Part shown: positions 25,238 to 34,220 of the stretch, piece after piece
Numbering within the stretch: position 1 is the first letter of the stretch
Layout: every line of letters starts with the position of its first letter
From: Paraburkholderia sp. CNPSo 3272
GTDB lineage: Bacteria > Pseudomonadota > Gammaproteobacteria > Burkholderiales > Burkholderiaceae
Assembly (NCBI RefSeq): GCF_024206495.1
Contig: NZ_JAMBPQ010000018.1
Location: 1 to 64,000, forward strand
DNA: 64,000 nt
Direction of reading: 5' to 3'
Translations under genes and position numbers: made by a program
Notes under the pieces: generated by a model
What the model saw: only the letters and a program-made list of their open reading frames with translations
What the model was told of the DNA's origin: nothing
Databases searched by the model: none

Positions 25238-26449
25238 ATGGATTTTCGCGTAGCCCCCGCCGACATTGCGTTCCGTGAAGAAGTCAGGGCTTTCCTCAGA
25301 GATCACCTGCCGGCCGATATGGCTTTTCGCGGGCAACAGGGCTTTCTTGCAGGCGACGACGATTCCCAGCGCTGGACGCGCATTCTGCACGAAACGCGTG
25401 GATGGTCGGTGCCGCATTGGCCCGCTGCCTACGGCGGCACGGGGTGGACCGCGATGCAGCGTTATATCTTCGAAGAAGAGTGCTATCTGGCGGGCGCGCC
25501 CGCGCAGAATCAGGCGGGTGTATCGCTCGTCGGGCCCGTGATTTGCGAATTCGGCAATGAAGAACAGAGGCGGCGTTTTCTTCCGCCGATTCAGCGGGGG
25601 GAAGTGTTCTGGGTGCAGGGATTTTCGGAGCCGGGCTCGGGCTCCGATCTCGCGTCGCTGCGTACGACGGCGGTTCGCGATGGAGATCACTACATCGTCA
25701 ACGGACAAAAGATCTGGACGAGCTTCGGCGCCTATGGTCAATGGAACTTCGTGCTGGTGCGCACGGACAGCGAAGCGAAGCCGCAAAAGGGCATTTCGTT
25801 TCTGTTGCTCGACATGGCTTCGCCGGGTGTCACCGTGCGACCCATTGGGTCGCTCGACGGCTGTCATCACCTGGCCGAAGTGTTCTACGACAACGTGCGC
25901 GTGCCCGCCGAAAACCTGATCGGGGAAGTGAACAAGGGCTGGGGATATACGAAGTTTCTGCTCTTCAACGAGCGGGCGTTCCTCGGCGCCGAAGCCCCGG
26001 CGCTCAAGCGCTATCTGCGCAAAATCCGGAACTACGCGTCGCGCGAGCGCGTGGCGGGCAAGCCATTGATCGAGGACCCGACATTTGCGGCGCGTCTCGC
26101 GCAGCATGAGCTGGAAGTTCGGGCAATCGATATGGCAGTGCAAAAGATTCTGCATCAAGGGATAGACGAGCGCAGCGGCGGCATGGCGATCGGATCCATG
26201 CTCAAGGTGCGAGGCTCGGAACTTCACCAAAAGATCACGGAGATGTTGCTGGAGGTGATTGGCGACTACGGCGCCGTGTTCTATCCCGATCCGAATGAGG
26301 AGCACGCGCTGCGCGATGCCTCGTTTATCGGGCCCGAATACGCGCCGGGCCTCGCTGCCGAAGTGTTCTACCGGCGCGCTTGCTCGATCTATGGCGGGAC
26401 GGCCGAGATTCAGCGCAACATCATTGCAAAGGCGATGTTCGATCTGTGA
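25238..26449 (+). CDS. Acyl-CoA dehydrogenase, large subunit type (pair 1 alpha)
   Basis: 403 aa ACAD. QGFSEPGSGSDLASLRT, IVNGQKIWTS and the C-terminal IYGGTAEIQRNIIAK are family signatures of the pimeloyl-CoA dehydrogenase large-subunit group. The Glu that serves as base in medium-chain ACADs (YEGT) is Gly here (YGGT), as is usual in members that work as alpha-beta heteromers. It begins 5 bp after the ligase stop and is followed by its probable partner at 26528. It would introduce a 2,3-double bond, passing electrons to electron-transfer flavoprotein. Confidence 0.92.
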   Translation: MDFRVAPADIAFREEVRAFLRDHLPADMAFRGQQGFLAGDDDSQRWTRILHETRGWSVPHWPAAYGGTGWTAMQRYIFEEECYLAGAPAQNQAGVSLVGPVICEFGNEEQRRRFLPPIQRGEVFWVQGFSEPGSGSDLASLRTTAVRDGDHYIVNGQKIWTSFGAYGQWNFVLVRTDSEAKPQKGISFLLLDMASPGVTVRPIGSLDGCHHLAEVFYDNVRVPAENLIGEVNKGWGYTKFLLFNERAFLGAEAPALKRYLRKIRNYASRERVAGKPLIEDPTFAARLAQHELEVRAIDMAVQKILHQGIDERSGGMAIGSMLKVRGSELHQKITEMLLEVIGDYGAVFYPDPNEEHALRDASFIGPEYAPGLAAEVFYRRACSIYGGTAEIQRNIIAKAMFDL

Positions 26450-26527
26450 TGTCGCGTCGATCTACGATCATCCGTCGATCGCCGTTACGGGCGACCGCAT
26501 TAATTGCCGATAGAAAGAGGGTGCAGC

Positions 26528-27688
26528 ATGGACTTCGAGTTGAGCGACGAACAGCGGATGTTGCAGGAAAGCGCGCAGCGCTTCGTGCAAAAGAGCTATA
26601 CGTTCGAACATCGCAGCAATCTGGCTTCGCAAGGCGGCGGCTTTTCGCGGGAGACATGGCACGCGCTTGCAGAGATGGGCTGGCTTGGGATAGCGGTGCC
26701 GGAGGAGATGGGCGGGCTCGGTTTCTCGGTGGTGGAAAGCGCCATCGTGGCCGAGCAGATCGGGCGCGCACTGATGCTGGAACCCTACGTAATGTGTGGC
26801 GTGTTTCCGGCTTCGCTCGTCACGCACTGCGGGCGCGAAGGACAGCGCGAAACCGTGCTCGGGAAAATCGTCTCTGGTGAAACCGTTTATGCGGTTGCGC
26901 ACAGCGAACGCGAGTCGCGAGGCCAGGTGCATTACGTCACGGCCACCGCGAAGAAAACGGCCGACGGCGCCTGGCGCCTGGACGGCTACAAAACGCTCGT
27001 GATCGGTGCGCCCGTTGCCGATCGCCTGCTCGTCGTTGCTCGCACTTCGGGAGCGGCCGGTGACAAGCACGGTATTGGTATTTTCCTCGTGGATCCGAAG
27101 CAGGCGGGGGTGACGCTCAAGACGTGCGCGCTGCTCGACGGCACGCCGTCGGCCGACCTCCTGCTCGAAGGCGTGCTCGTTGCCGATTCCGATGTCGTGG
27201 GCGAGGCGGCCCGCGCCTTCGAGGGACTGCAACGCGCAGTCGACGAAGCCATCGTCACGCTTTGCGCGGAACTGGTGGGCGATATGGAAGACGCCATCGA
27301 GCTCGCATCGGAATACCTGAAAACGCGCAAGCAGTTCGGCGTTGCGATCGGCAGCTTCCAGGCGCTGCAGCACCGCATGGCCGACATGGCGATCGATGCG
27401 ATGCAGGCGCGAGCGACCTTGCATCGTGCATTACTGGCGCTCAGCGAGGACAGCGAAAAGCGAAGCGTGGAAATCTCGGGGTGCAAGGCGCAGACTACTC
27501 GCAGCGCCAGGTTCGTCACTCAGCAAGGCATCCAGTTGCACGGCGGGTATGGCATCACGAACGAATACAAGGTCGGCCATCACTATCGCCGCCACCTCGT
27601 GCTCGACGCGTTGTTCGGCAACATGGACTATCACCTGAATCGCTACGCCCGCCAGATACAACACGAGGCATTGGCCGCGGCGGCTTGA
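26528..27688 (+). CDS. Acyl-CoA dehydrogenase, small subunit type (pair 1 beta)
   Basis: 386 aa ACAD of the pimeloyl-CoA dehydrogenase small-subunit group, starting MDFELSDEQRMLQESAQRFV. It contains YLKTRKQFGVAIGSFQALQHRMADM and the QLHGGYGITNEYKVGHHYRR C-terminal region instead of the EGTxxIQR signature. The pairing alpha then beta recurs twice more in this window (42461/43692 and 47815/49033). The ATG at 26528 has AGAGGG upstream. Likely forms a heteromer with the product at 25238. Confidence 0.91.
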   Translation: MDFELSDEQRMLQESAQRFVQKSYTFEHRSNLASQGGGFSRETWHALAEMGWLGIAVPEEMGGLGFSVVESAIVAEQIGRALMLEPYVMCGVFPASLVTHCGREGQRETVLGKIVSGETVYAVAHSERESRGQVHYVTATAKKTADGAWRLDGYKTLVIGAPVADRLLVVARTSGAAGDKHGIGIFLVDPKQAGVTLKTCALLDGTPSADLLLEGVLVADSDVVGEAARAFEGLQRAVDEAIVTLCAELVGDMEDAIELASEYLKTRKQFGVAIGSFQALQHRMADMAIDAMQARATLHRALLALSEDSEKRSVEISGCKAQTTRSARFVTQQGIQLHGGYGITNEYKVGHHYRRHLVLDALFGNMDYHLNRYARQIQHEALAAAA

Positions 27689-27708
27689 ATCCCTATCGAG
27701 GCATTGTC

Positions 27709-28446
27709 ATGGACGCAACGAGAGCCGATCTGCTATGCACGACGCGTGAGGACGCCGTGCTCACGCTGACACTGAACAGGCCCGAGGCTCGCAACGCGCT
27801 GAACCTTGCATTGACTGAAGTGCTCGTCGATGCACTAAACCGGTTCGAGGCCGATGAAAACCTGCGCGTGCTGATCGTGACGGGCGCCGATCCCGCGTTT
27901 TGCGCCGGGCTCGACCTGCACGACTTTTCCGCGCCCGATGCGCCGCGCGCGCGCGTCGCGGAAATGATCGACATGTGGCCGCGCATCACCAAGCCGGTGA
28001 TCGCGGCCGTGAATGGCGCTGCCGTTACCGGCGGACTCGAGCTCGCGATGGGATGCGATTTCATCATCGCCTCCGAGCGCGCGCGCTTTGCCGACACGCA
28101 CACGAAAATCGGCGCATTGGCCGGTGGCGGTATGACCGCGCGGCTGCCGCATATCGTGGGCCCGCGGTGGGCCAAGCAGTTCAGCTTCACGAGCGAGCCG
28201 ATCGACGCGGCCACGGCTTTGCGCATCGGTCTCGTGAACGAGGTGGTCGCCCACGATCAGTTGATGGAGCGCGCAGCGGCGCTTGCGAGGACGATCGCGA
28301 GCCGGCGCCCGGAGCTCGTCGCCACAGTCAAGCACGTGATCGATCAGGGTGCGCTAGCCACGCTCGAAGAAGCCTTGCGTATCGAGAAGGCGGCATTGGC
28401 GGAACGAAAGCAACGCGGCAGCATGGCGTGGCAGGTGCAGAACTAG
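27709..28446 (+). CDS. Enoyl-CoA hydratase family protein
   Basis: 245 aa crotonase. PAFCAGLDLHDF is the oxyanion region, and the first catalytic Glu is kept in TGGLELAMGCDF, but the second (usually in PExxLG) is replaced in ADTHTKIGALAGGG, a pattern common in actinobacterial EchA-like proteins. It may still hydrate or may isomerise. ATG at 27709 with GAGG 9 nt upstream, 20 bp after the ACAD stop; same operon. Confidence 0.87.
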   Translation: MDATRADLLCTTREDAVLTLTLNRPEARNALNLALTEVLVDALNRFEADENLRVLIVTGADPAFCAGLDLHDFSAPDAPRARVAEMIDMWPRITKPVIAAVNGAAVTGGLELAMGCDFIIASERARFADTHTKIGALAGGGMTARLPHIVGPRWAKQFSFTSEPIDAATALRIGLVNEVVAHDQLMERAAALARTIASRRPELVATVKHVIDQGALATLEEALRIEKAALAERKQRGSMAWQVQN

Positions 28447-28524
28447 TCGTTCTGTCGAACAGAGCTGCGTAACGCGGCGCAGGCGCGTCGACTCATTCAA
28501 CGACTTCGCCCTACGGCGGCTAAC

Positions 28525-29319
28525 ATGACGAATCTCTACGGCCTTCCAGACGACATTCAAGTGAGGGCCGACGGCGGCCTGCGCATCATCACGCTCAACC
28601 GACCCGACGATCTGAACGCGTCAACAACGGAAATGCTGTTTAGTTATCCGAAGCTGTTCGCTGCGCTGGCCGAGGATCCCGAAGCGCGCGTTGCCATTCT
28701 TACCGGCGCGGGACGGGCATTCAGCGCGGGCGGGGACATGAACCATTTCGTCAAGACGCTTGACGACCCCGCGTTTGCCCGGCGCGTACAAGAGAACGCG
28801 CGCCAGACCATACACGGTTTCATCGACGTGCCGATTCCGGTCATTGCGGCGGTCAACGGTCCTGCGGTGGGCTGGGGAGCAACGATGGCCACGCTCTGCG
28901 ACATCGTCCTGATGTCCGGGAAGGCGTTTCTGGCCGAGCCGCATATCAATATCGGTCTCGTCGTCGGCGATGGAATTTCCGTCGCGTGGCCGCTTTACAC
29001 GAGTCTGCTACGGGCGAAGGAGTTGATCTTTACGGGCGATCGCATCACTGCGCAGCAGGCGGTCGAATACGGACTCGCCAACCGCGTCGTGGACCCCGAA
29101 AAGCTGATGGACGAGGCCCTGGCGCTTGCCGAAAAGCTGCTCAAGCAACCGCGTCACGCGCTGCGCGAAACGAAGAAGCTGATGAATCTCCACCTCCATC
29201 GCAGTGCCGCGCAAATGCTCGACACGACGCTTGCGCGGCAGCTTGCGGCGACGCTCAGCGATGAGCATCACGAGATTGCCTCCGCGTTCGTCGCCCAGCA
29301 GAAGCGCAAACAAGGCTAA
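28525..29319 (+). CDS. Enoyl-CoA hydratase/isomerase family protein
   Basis: 264 aa crotonase. GRAFSAGGDMNHFVK forms the oxyanion region, but the first catalytic Glu position reads GWGATMA and the second AEPHINIGLVVGDG, so neither canonical glutamate is in its usual place. It may be an isomerase, a hydrolase or a hydratase with different residues. It keeps the family C-terminal helix region. It follows the previous crotonase after 78 bp, with no promoter seen between. Confidence 0.85.
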   Translation: MTNLYGLPDDIQVRADGGLRIITLNRPDDLNASTTEMLFSYPKLFAALAEDPEARVAILTGAGRAFSAGGDMNHFVKTLDDPAFARRVQENARQTIHGFIDVPIPVIAAVNGPAVGWGATMATLCDIVLMSGKAFLAEPHINIGLVVGDGISVAWPLYTSLLRAKELIFTGDRITAQQAVEYGLANRVVDPEKLMDEALALAEKLLKQPRHALRETKKLMNLHLHRSAAQMLDTTLARQLAATLSDEHHEIASAFVAQQKRKQG

Positions 29320-29371
29320 TTCGACAAGGTGATTCTCCTTCATCGGCACACCATTCTTATGTGGAGTATGC

Positions 29372-30151
29372 ATGCGCTCTTCGCTTTTCGACTTGACCGA
29401 TAAGGTCGCCATCATCACGGGATCGAGTCGCGGCATTGGGTACGCCAGTGCGCTCGGCATGGCGGAGCATGGCGCAAAGGTCGTCATCTCCGGCCGCAAT
29501 GCCGACGCCTGCGAAAGCGCCGCGCAAGCAATCAACGAACAGATCGGCAGCCGCGTGGCCATGCCATTTGCCTGCAACATCGGACGCAAGGCCGAGTTGC
29601 AGAATCTCGTGGACGCTGCGAACGGCAAATGGGGCAGAGTCGACATCGTGATGGCCAATGCGGCCATTCATCCGTGGGTTGGATCTGCCCTCGATCTGCA
29701 GGACGAAACGTTCAACAAGTTCATGCAGGTCAACGTGCAAAGCAATATCTGGCTCGCTCAGATGACCGTGCCGGGCATGATCGAGCGCGGCTATGGCCGC
29801 TTCGTTTCCGTGGCATCGGTGGTCGGCCTTTTCGGCGACGCCGTGACGGGAACCTACGGCCTCACCAAGGCCGCCGACATGCAACTGGTGCGAAACCTCG
29901 CGATGGAATTCGCGGCGAAGGGCGTGACGGCCAACTGCATTGCGCCAGGCACATTCAAGACCGAGATGGCGCGATCGCAGTGGGAGGACGAGGCGATGGT
30001 CGAATGGTACCGTGGCCGCAATCCGTCGCAGCGCTTCGGCGAAGTCGAGGAAATCGCCGGGCTCGCCGTGCTCCTGGCGTCGCCCTCGGGCGGCTATATC
30101 AACGGCCAGACGATCGCAGTGGACGGTGGCCACACGATCTCGTTTCGCTGA
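29372..30151 (+). CDS. SDR-family NAD(P)-dependent oxidoreductase
   Basis: 259 aa classical SDR with TGSSRGIG, a divergent ANAAI in place of NNAG, SVASVVG for the Ser strand and YGLTK for the catalytic Tyr-Lys. The tail is INGQTIAVDGGHT. In its operon of ligase, ACAD pair and two crotonases it is the natural candidate for the 3-hydroxyacyl-CoA dehydrogenase step. ATG at 29372; the ribosome-binding site (GTGGAG) lies 8-10 nt upstream. Confidence 0.88.
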   Translation: MRSSLFDLTDKVAIITGSSRGIGYASALGMAEHGAKVVISGRNADACESAAQAINEQIGSRVAMPFACNIGRKAELQNLVDAANGKWGRVDIVMANAAIHPWVGSALDLQDETFNKFMQVNVQSNIWLAQMTVPGMIERGYGRFVSVASVVGLFGDAVTGTYGLTKAADMQLVRNLAMEFAAKGVTANCIAPGTFKTEMARSQWEDEAMVEWYRGRNPSQRFGEVEEIAGLAVLLASPSGGYINGQTIAVDGGHTISFR

Positions 30152-30172
30152 CTTGCGCGAGGGAACCGCATC

Positions 30173-31165
30173 GTGCGCCCCCAAATATTCAAGACGCGAA
30201 TCACCGATCTGCTCGGCATTCGGCACCCCATTCTTTGCGGGGGTCTCGGGCCACGCGTGTCCGACGCCCGGTATGTCGCGGCGGTCGTCAATGCAGGCGG
30301 CATGGGGTTCATCGTGGGTGCGGGCTTTCCCGACGCCGACGAATTTCGCAACGAGTTGCGTACCTGTCGCGAACTTGGCGGTGCGAAGAACTTCGGCGTC
30401 AATCTCTACATATCGCGGCAAGCGGGCGGTGTGGAGCGTGTCAAACAACAGATCCGCATTCTGATCGAAGAGAAAGTCGCTTGCGTAGAAACGGCGGGTG
30501 CGAGTCCGGAAGCGGTCGTGCCCGTGCTCAAGGAGGCGGGCATCAAGGTTTTGCACAAGGTGCCCGCTGTGCGCTATGCACACACGGCGGTGCGGATGGG
30601 CGTCGACGGTGTGATCGTCGTCGGCAACGAATGCGGGGGACACCCCGGCATCTATCAGATCGGCAGCATCGTGCAGGCGGCGCAGGCGCCGCAGGAAGTC
30701 GGTTTGCCCGTTGTGATCGGCGGCGGCATCGGCACCGGTCGTCAACTTGCAGGCGTGCTGGCGATGGGGGCCGAGGCTGTCATCATGGGCACGCGCATGA
30801 TGGTTGCCGAGGAGCTGTGGATTCATCCCGAGGTCAAGGCGAAAGTGGTGGCGGGCGACGGCAGCGAGAGCGTAGTGGTCAAGTCTGCGATCCGTGATCA
30901 CCATCGCGTGCTGCGCAACGAGAGCGCGGAGGCGGTCCTGGAACTGGATCGCGCGCAGGTGACCGAATTCGAGCAATTCCGTCCTCACGTGATGGGCGCG
31001 CTCGCACACGATGCCTACGTGACTGGCGACACCCGCAAGGGCATGATCGACTACGGCCACGCGGCGGTCTTTGCCGATGCGGTGAGGAACGTCGAAGCCA
31101 TCTTCGACGAGATGATCGACGACGCGGTAGCAGCGTCGAACCGGCTGGGCAAACTAATGGTGTAG
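30173..31165 (+). CDS. Nitronate monooxygenase-like FMN protein
   Basis: 330 aa, same family as the protein at 20641: it opens IFKTRITDLLGIRHPILCGG, has ECGGHPG with the family His, and the FMN-phosphate loop VIGGGIGTGRQLAGVLAMGAE followed by GTRMMVA. GTG start with GAGGG upstream. Last gene of the operon beginning at 23301. Two NMO-like proteins in one CoA-thioester cluster suggest a redox step on a ring or an enoyl intermediate rather than nitroalkane detoxification (inference). Confidence 0.86.
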   Translation: MRPQIFKTRITDLLGIRHPILCGGLGPRVSDARYVAAVVNAGGMGFIVGAGFPDADEFRNELRTCRELGGAKNFGVNLYISRQAGGVERVKQQIRILIEEKVACVETAGASPEAVVPVLKEAGIKVLHKVPAVRYAHTAVRMGVDGVIVVGNECGGHPGIYQIGSIVQAAQAPQEVGLPVVIGGGIGTGRQLAGVLAMGAEAVIMGTRMMVAEELWIHPEVKAKVVAGDGSESVVVKSAIRDHHRVLRNESAEAVLELDRAQVTEFEQFRPHVMGALAHDAYVTGDTRKGMIDYGHAAVFADAVRNVEAIFDEMIDDAVAASNRLGKLMV

Positions 31166-31294
31166 AAAGTCGTCATGGCGACGATAGAGCGTGCAGCGGG
31201 CCTGACAGGTCCGGTACACGTGGCGCCTGGGCTACAACCTCACGCGTAGTTTCAGCAAGTACCGAGCTTCGGCGCAGTGCATCAGGCGAAAAGA

Positions 31295-31321
31295 GGGCGA
31301 CGCCGAAACTGAGCATCGCCC
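31295..31321 (-). terminator. Probable terminator of the badI operon
   Basis: On the minus strand GGGCGAT ... GTCGCCC (one wobble, 13-nt loop) is followed by TCTTTTC, 18 bp after the badI stop. A moderate intrinsic terminator in the 173-bp convergent gap between the flavoprotein and badI genes. No gene is seen in that gap. Confidence 0.45.
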
Positions 31322-31338
31322 CGCGTGCTTTTTTCCGC

Positions 31339-32115
31339 TTACTTCACGTACTTGCGGAACTCCGGCTTGCGCTTTTCGCGGAACGCATTGCCGCCTTCCT
31401 TCGATTCGTCCGTGTCGTAATACATCGCGAGCGCCTGCATCGCGAACGCACCGATACCGCGAATATTTTCGGTGTCGATATTGAACGAACGCTTCGCCAA
31501 CGCGATCGCGGTGGGGCTCATCTGCAGGATTTCGGCGCACCACTTCTTCGTTTCGGCGTCGAGTTGCTCGGGGGGCACAACCGCATTGATGAGACCCCAG
31601 TCGAGCGCTTCCTTGGCACTATATTTTCGGCACAGGTACCAGATTTCGCGCGCACGCTTCTCGCCGATGATGCGCGCGAGATACGCGGTTCCGAAGCCCG
31701 GATCGACCGAACCCACTTTCGGGCCGACCTGGCCGAAGATCGCGGTTTCGGAAGCGATCGCGAGGTCGCAGATCGTCACGAGCACGTTGCCGCCGCCGAT
31801 CGCGTAGCCGTTCACGCGTGCGATGACCGGCTTCGGAATGTCGCGGATGATGCTTTGCAGTTCCTCGATCGGCAGGCCCACCGTGCCGCGGCCGTTGTAG
31901 CCGTCGCCCGATTGATCACCGCCCGTGCAGAATGCCTTTTCGCCGCTGCCCGTGAGCACCACGACGCCGATATCCTTGTTCCAGCCCGCAACACCGAAGG
32001 CCTTGATGAGTTCTTCGCACGTGTTGGCGCTGAACGCGTTGTAGACGCTGGGGCGATTGATGGTGATCGTTGCGACGCCATCCGCCTCCTTGTAGATAAT
32101 GTCCTTGAATTCCAT
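31339..32115 (-). CDS. badI: 2-ketocyclohexanecarboxyl-CoA hydrolase (BadI-like)
   Basis: 258 aa crotonase-fold hydrolase that hydrolytically opens 2-ketocyclohexane-1-carboxyl-CoA to pimelyl-CoA in Rhodopseudomonas palustris. Recognised by characteristic strings: FCTGGDQSGDGYNGRGTVGL, PKPVIARVNGYAIGGGNVL, FGQVGPKVGSVDPGFGTAYL and KRSFNIDT, plus the EKRKPEFRKY C-terminus. The sequence differs from ordinary hydratases at both glutamate positions, as BadI does. Last gene of a five-gene operon with a BadH-like SDR, CoA transferase, MaoC-like protein and ACAD, which together fit a cyclohexanecarboxyl-CoA route. Confidence 0.88.
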   Translation of the reverse strand: MEFKDIIYKEADGVATITINRPSVYNAFSANTCEELIKAFGVAGWNKDIGVVVLTGSGEKAFCTGGDQSGDGYNGRGTVGLPIEELQSIIRDIPKPVIARVNGYAIGGGNVLVTICDLAIASETAIFGQVGPKVGSVDPGFGTAYLARIIGEKRAREIWYLCRKYSAKEALDWGLINAVVPPEQLDAETKKWCAEILQMSPTAIALAKRSFNIDTENIRGIGAFAMQALAMYYDTDESKEGGNAFREKRKPEFRKYVK

Positions 32116-32161
32116 GTCGTGTTCCGATGTCGTTTGTTGTTGAACAGGTTTGTGTCGCCGT

Positions 32162-32926
32162 TTAACCGGCCATCGTCAGACCGCCGGACACACTGATGAC
32201 CTGGCCGCTGATGAAGGCGGCATCGTCGCTCGCGAGGAAGGCAACCGTGCCGGGGATATCGCCCGGCTCGCCCATGCGTCCGAAGGGCACGGCCTTCACG
32301 AGCGCCGCCTTGATGCGTTCGCCTTTCTCGCCTTGCGCGAGGTTGTCGAGCAGCGGGGTCGCGGTGGGGCCGGGGCAAACGACGTTGACGGGAATATGCT
32401 GGCGGGCCATTTCGCGCGCCATGGTTTTCGTGAACGCGATGAGTCCGCCTTTGCAGAACGAGTACACCGCTTCCATCGAGGAGCCCACGCGCCCCGCGTC
32501 CGACGAGATATTCACGACGCGGCCACGACCACGCTCGGCCATGCGCCGCAGTACGGCATGGTGCATGTTCAGCGGCCCGTACAGATTGATCGCGACAACT
32601 TTGTCCCAGAACGGCTTCTCGGTTTGCAGGAAGAACGAACCCATGTCCCAGCCCGCGTTGTTGACGAGCACCTCGATGGGGCCGAGTTCTTCCTCGACTC
32701 TCGCCACTGCCGCATGCACGCCCTCGTGATCCGTGATGTCGACGCGGTACGCACGCGCCTTGCCGCCCGCCGCCTCGATTTCCGCCGCGACACGCGCCGC
32801 GCCGTCTTCGTTCAGGTCGAACAGCGCGACAGTCGAGCCTTCCTCGCCGAATCGTTTGCTGATGGCGGTTCCAATTCCGCCTGCGGCGCCGGTGACGACG
32901 ACGACCTTTTCCTTGAGCCCCTTCAT
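32162..32926 (-). CDS. badH: SDR dehydrogenase, probable 2-hydroxycyclohexanecarboxyl-CoA dehydrogenase (BadH-like)
   Basis: 254 aa classical SDR with TGAAGGIG, NNAGWDMGSF, NISSDAG and YSFCK (catalytic Tyr and Lys), ending GQVISVSGGLTMAG. Directly upstream of badI (46-bp gap), the position of badH in R. palustris, where BadH oxidises 2-hydroxycyclohexanecarboxyl-CoA to the 2-keto substrate of BadI. The assignment rests mostly on this context plus the family-like WDMGSFFLQTE segment. The ATG at 32926 is preceded by GGAGGG. Confidence 0.75.
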   Translation of the reverse strand: MKGLKEKVVVVTGAAGGIGTAISKRFGEEGSTVALFDLNEDGAARVAAEIEAAGGKARAYRVDITDHEGVHAAVARVEEELGPIEVLVNNAGWDMGSFFLQTEKPFWDKVVAINLYGPLNMHHAVLRRMAERGRGRVVNISSDAGRVGSSMEAVYSFCKGGLIAFTKTMAREMARQHIPVNVVCPGPTATPLLDNLAQGEKGERIKAALVKAVPFGRMGEPGDIPGTVAFLASDDAAFISGQVISVSGGLTMAG

Positions 32927-32964
32927 TGATTCCCTCCGTGATATGCGAGGCGCTTTCGCGCCAG

Positions 32965-34218
32965 TTAGTCTTTGCTCAGCGCTTCGGTAACGGCCTCGCC
33001 TTTTCCCGTGGCACGGGCGAGGAGCGCGCTGGCTTCGCTTGCGCTGTAGCCCGCTTCGACCAGGACTTCGATGCTGTGCTCGCCTAGATTCGGCGGGAGA
33101 TAGCGAACGTTGCCGGGCGACTCGGAGAAGTGCACCGGGATCGAGGTCATGACCATGTCGCCTTCGGTCGGATGAGCGAAACGCTGGAAGAAGCCGGTCT
33201 CCTTGATGTACGCGTCGTCCATCAGGTCTTTCAGGTCGCGCACGGGGCCGTGCGGCACGTCCGCCGATGCGAAAATGGCGTTCCATTCCGCCGTGGTCTT
33301 GTTGAGGATGGCGTCGCCGACGATGCGGTACAGCTCGTTGATGTTGCGCATGCGCTCGGTCATATGGCAGAAGCGCGGGTCGTCGAGCAGATGCGCCGCA
33401 TCGATCGCGCACAGCACACGGCGCCATTGCTCGTTGTTTACCGCGAGCAGGCAGATGTGCCCGTCCTTCGTCGCGTAGGGCCGGCGATGCGGCGAAAACA
33501 TGCGCGGATAGCCAAGACCCGTGCCGTCATTGGAGCCTAGCGCGCCTTCCCAAAGATGCTCGAACAGATTGAATTGCAGCATCGTCTCGAACATCGGCAC
33601 GTGAACGAGTTGACCGAGGCCGGTACGCTCGCGGTGAAAAAGCGCCATGCCGATCGACGACGCCAGCACGTAACCGCAGAACTTGTCGACGATCACGGTG
33701 GGGAAGTAACGCGGCGAGCCGTCGGCGTCGCGATTCATGGCGGCAATGCCGGTTTCGCCCTGGATCACGTCGTCAAAGGCGGGGCGGTCCTTGTAAGGGC
33801 CGTCGATGCGATAGCCCGCGCCCGACGCATACACGATGCGCGGGTTGCGCGCCCGCACCGCTTCGTAGCCAATACCGAGTCGGTCGGCGGCGCTCGGACG
33901 CATACTGTGCACGATGACGTCGGCCGTCTCGACAAGCTTGAACAGCGCTTCACGGCATTCGGCCTGTTTGAGGTTCAGGACCACGCTCCGCTTGTTGCGG
34001 TTCATGATCGTATAGAACACCGCCATGTCGGGGTTGCGGCCGGGACCGTTCTTGCGGTTCTGGTCGCCTTCGGGTGGCTCGATCTTGACGACGTCCGCAC
34101 CCATGTCGCCCAGCAGCTGCGTGGCGACCGGACCAAGCACGTTGATGGTCAGGTCGATCACGCGGACACCGGCTAACGGGCCCGTAGCCCGTTCGAGGGG
34201 TTGTTGTGGATTTTCCAT
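32965..34218 (-). CDS. CaiB/BaiF-type (class III) CoA transferase
   Basis: 417 aa class III CoA transferase that would move CoA between acids, allowing ATP-free activation. LAGVRVIDLTINVLGPVATQ, LLGDMGADVVKIE and RNKRSVVLNLK are family signatures, and the Asp in FPTVIVDKFCGY is in the position of the catalytic aspartate. Two bases separate its start from the MaoC gene's stop, and BadH follows after 38 bp. It might exchange CoA between an entering cyclic acid and a product thioester. Confidence 0.9.
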   Translation of the reverse strand: MENPQQPLERATGPLAGVRVIDLTINVLGPVATQLLGDMGADVVKIEPPEGDQNRKNGPGRNPDMAVFYTIMNRNKRSVVLNLKQAECREALFKLVETADVIVHSMRPSAADRLGIGYEAVRARNPRIVYASGAGYRIDGPYKDRPAFDDVIQGETGIAAMNRDADGSPRYFPTVIVDKFCGYVLASSIGMALFHRERTGLGQLVHVPMFETMLQFNLFEHLWEGALGSNDGTGLGYPRMFSPHRRPYATKDGHICLLAVNNEQWRRVLCAIDAAHLLDDPRFCHMTERMRNINELYRIVGDAILNKTTAEWNAIFASADVPHGPVRDLKDLMDDAYIKETGFFQRFAHPTEGDMVMTSIPVHFSESPGNVRYLPPNLGEHSIEVLVEAGYSASEASALLARATGKGEAVTEALSKD

Positions 34219-34220
34219 GC

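Noticed and set aside
31339..32926. Reading the BadH/BadI genes as part of an anaerobic benzoyl-CoA pathway
   Set aside because: No benzoyl-CoA reductase, dienoyl-CoA hydratase (Dch-type) or dedicated ferredoxin gene is present; oxygenases in the same island point to aerobic metabolism.
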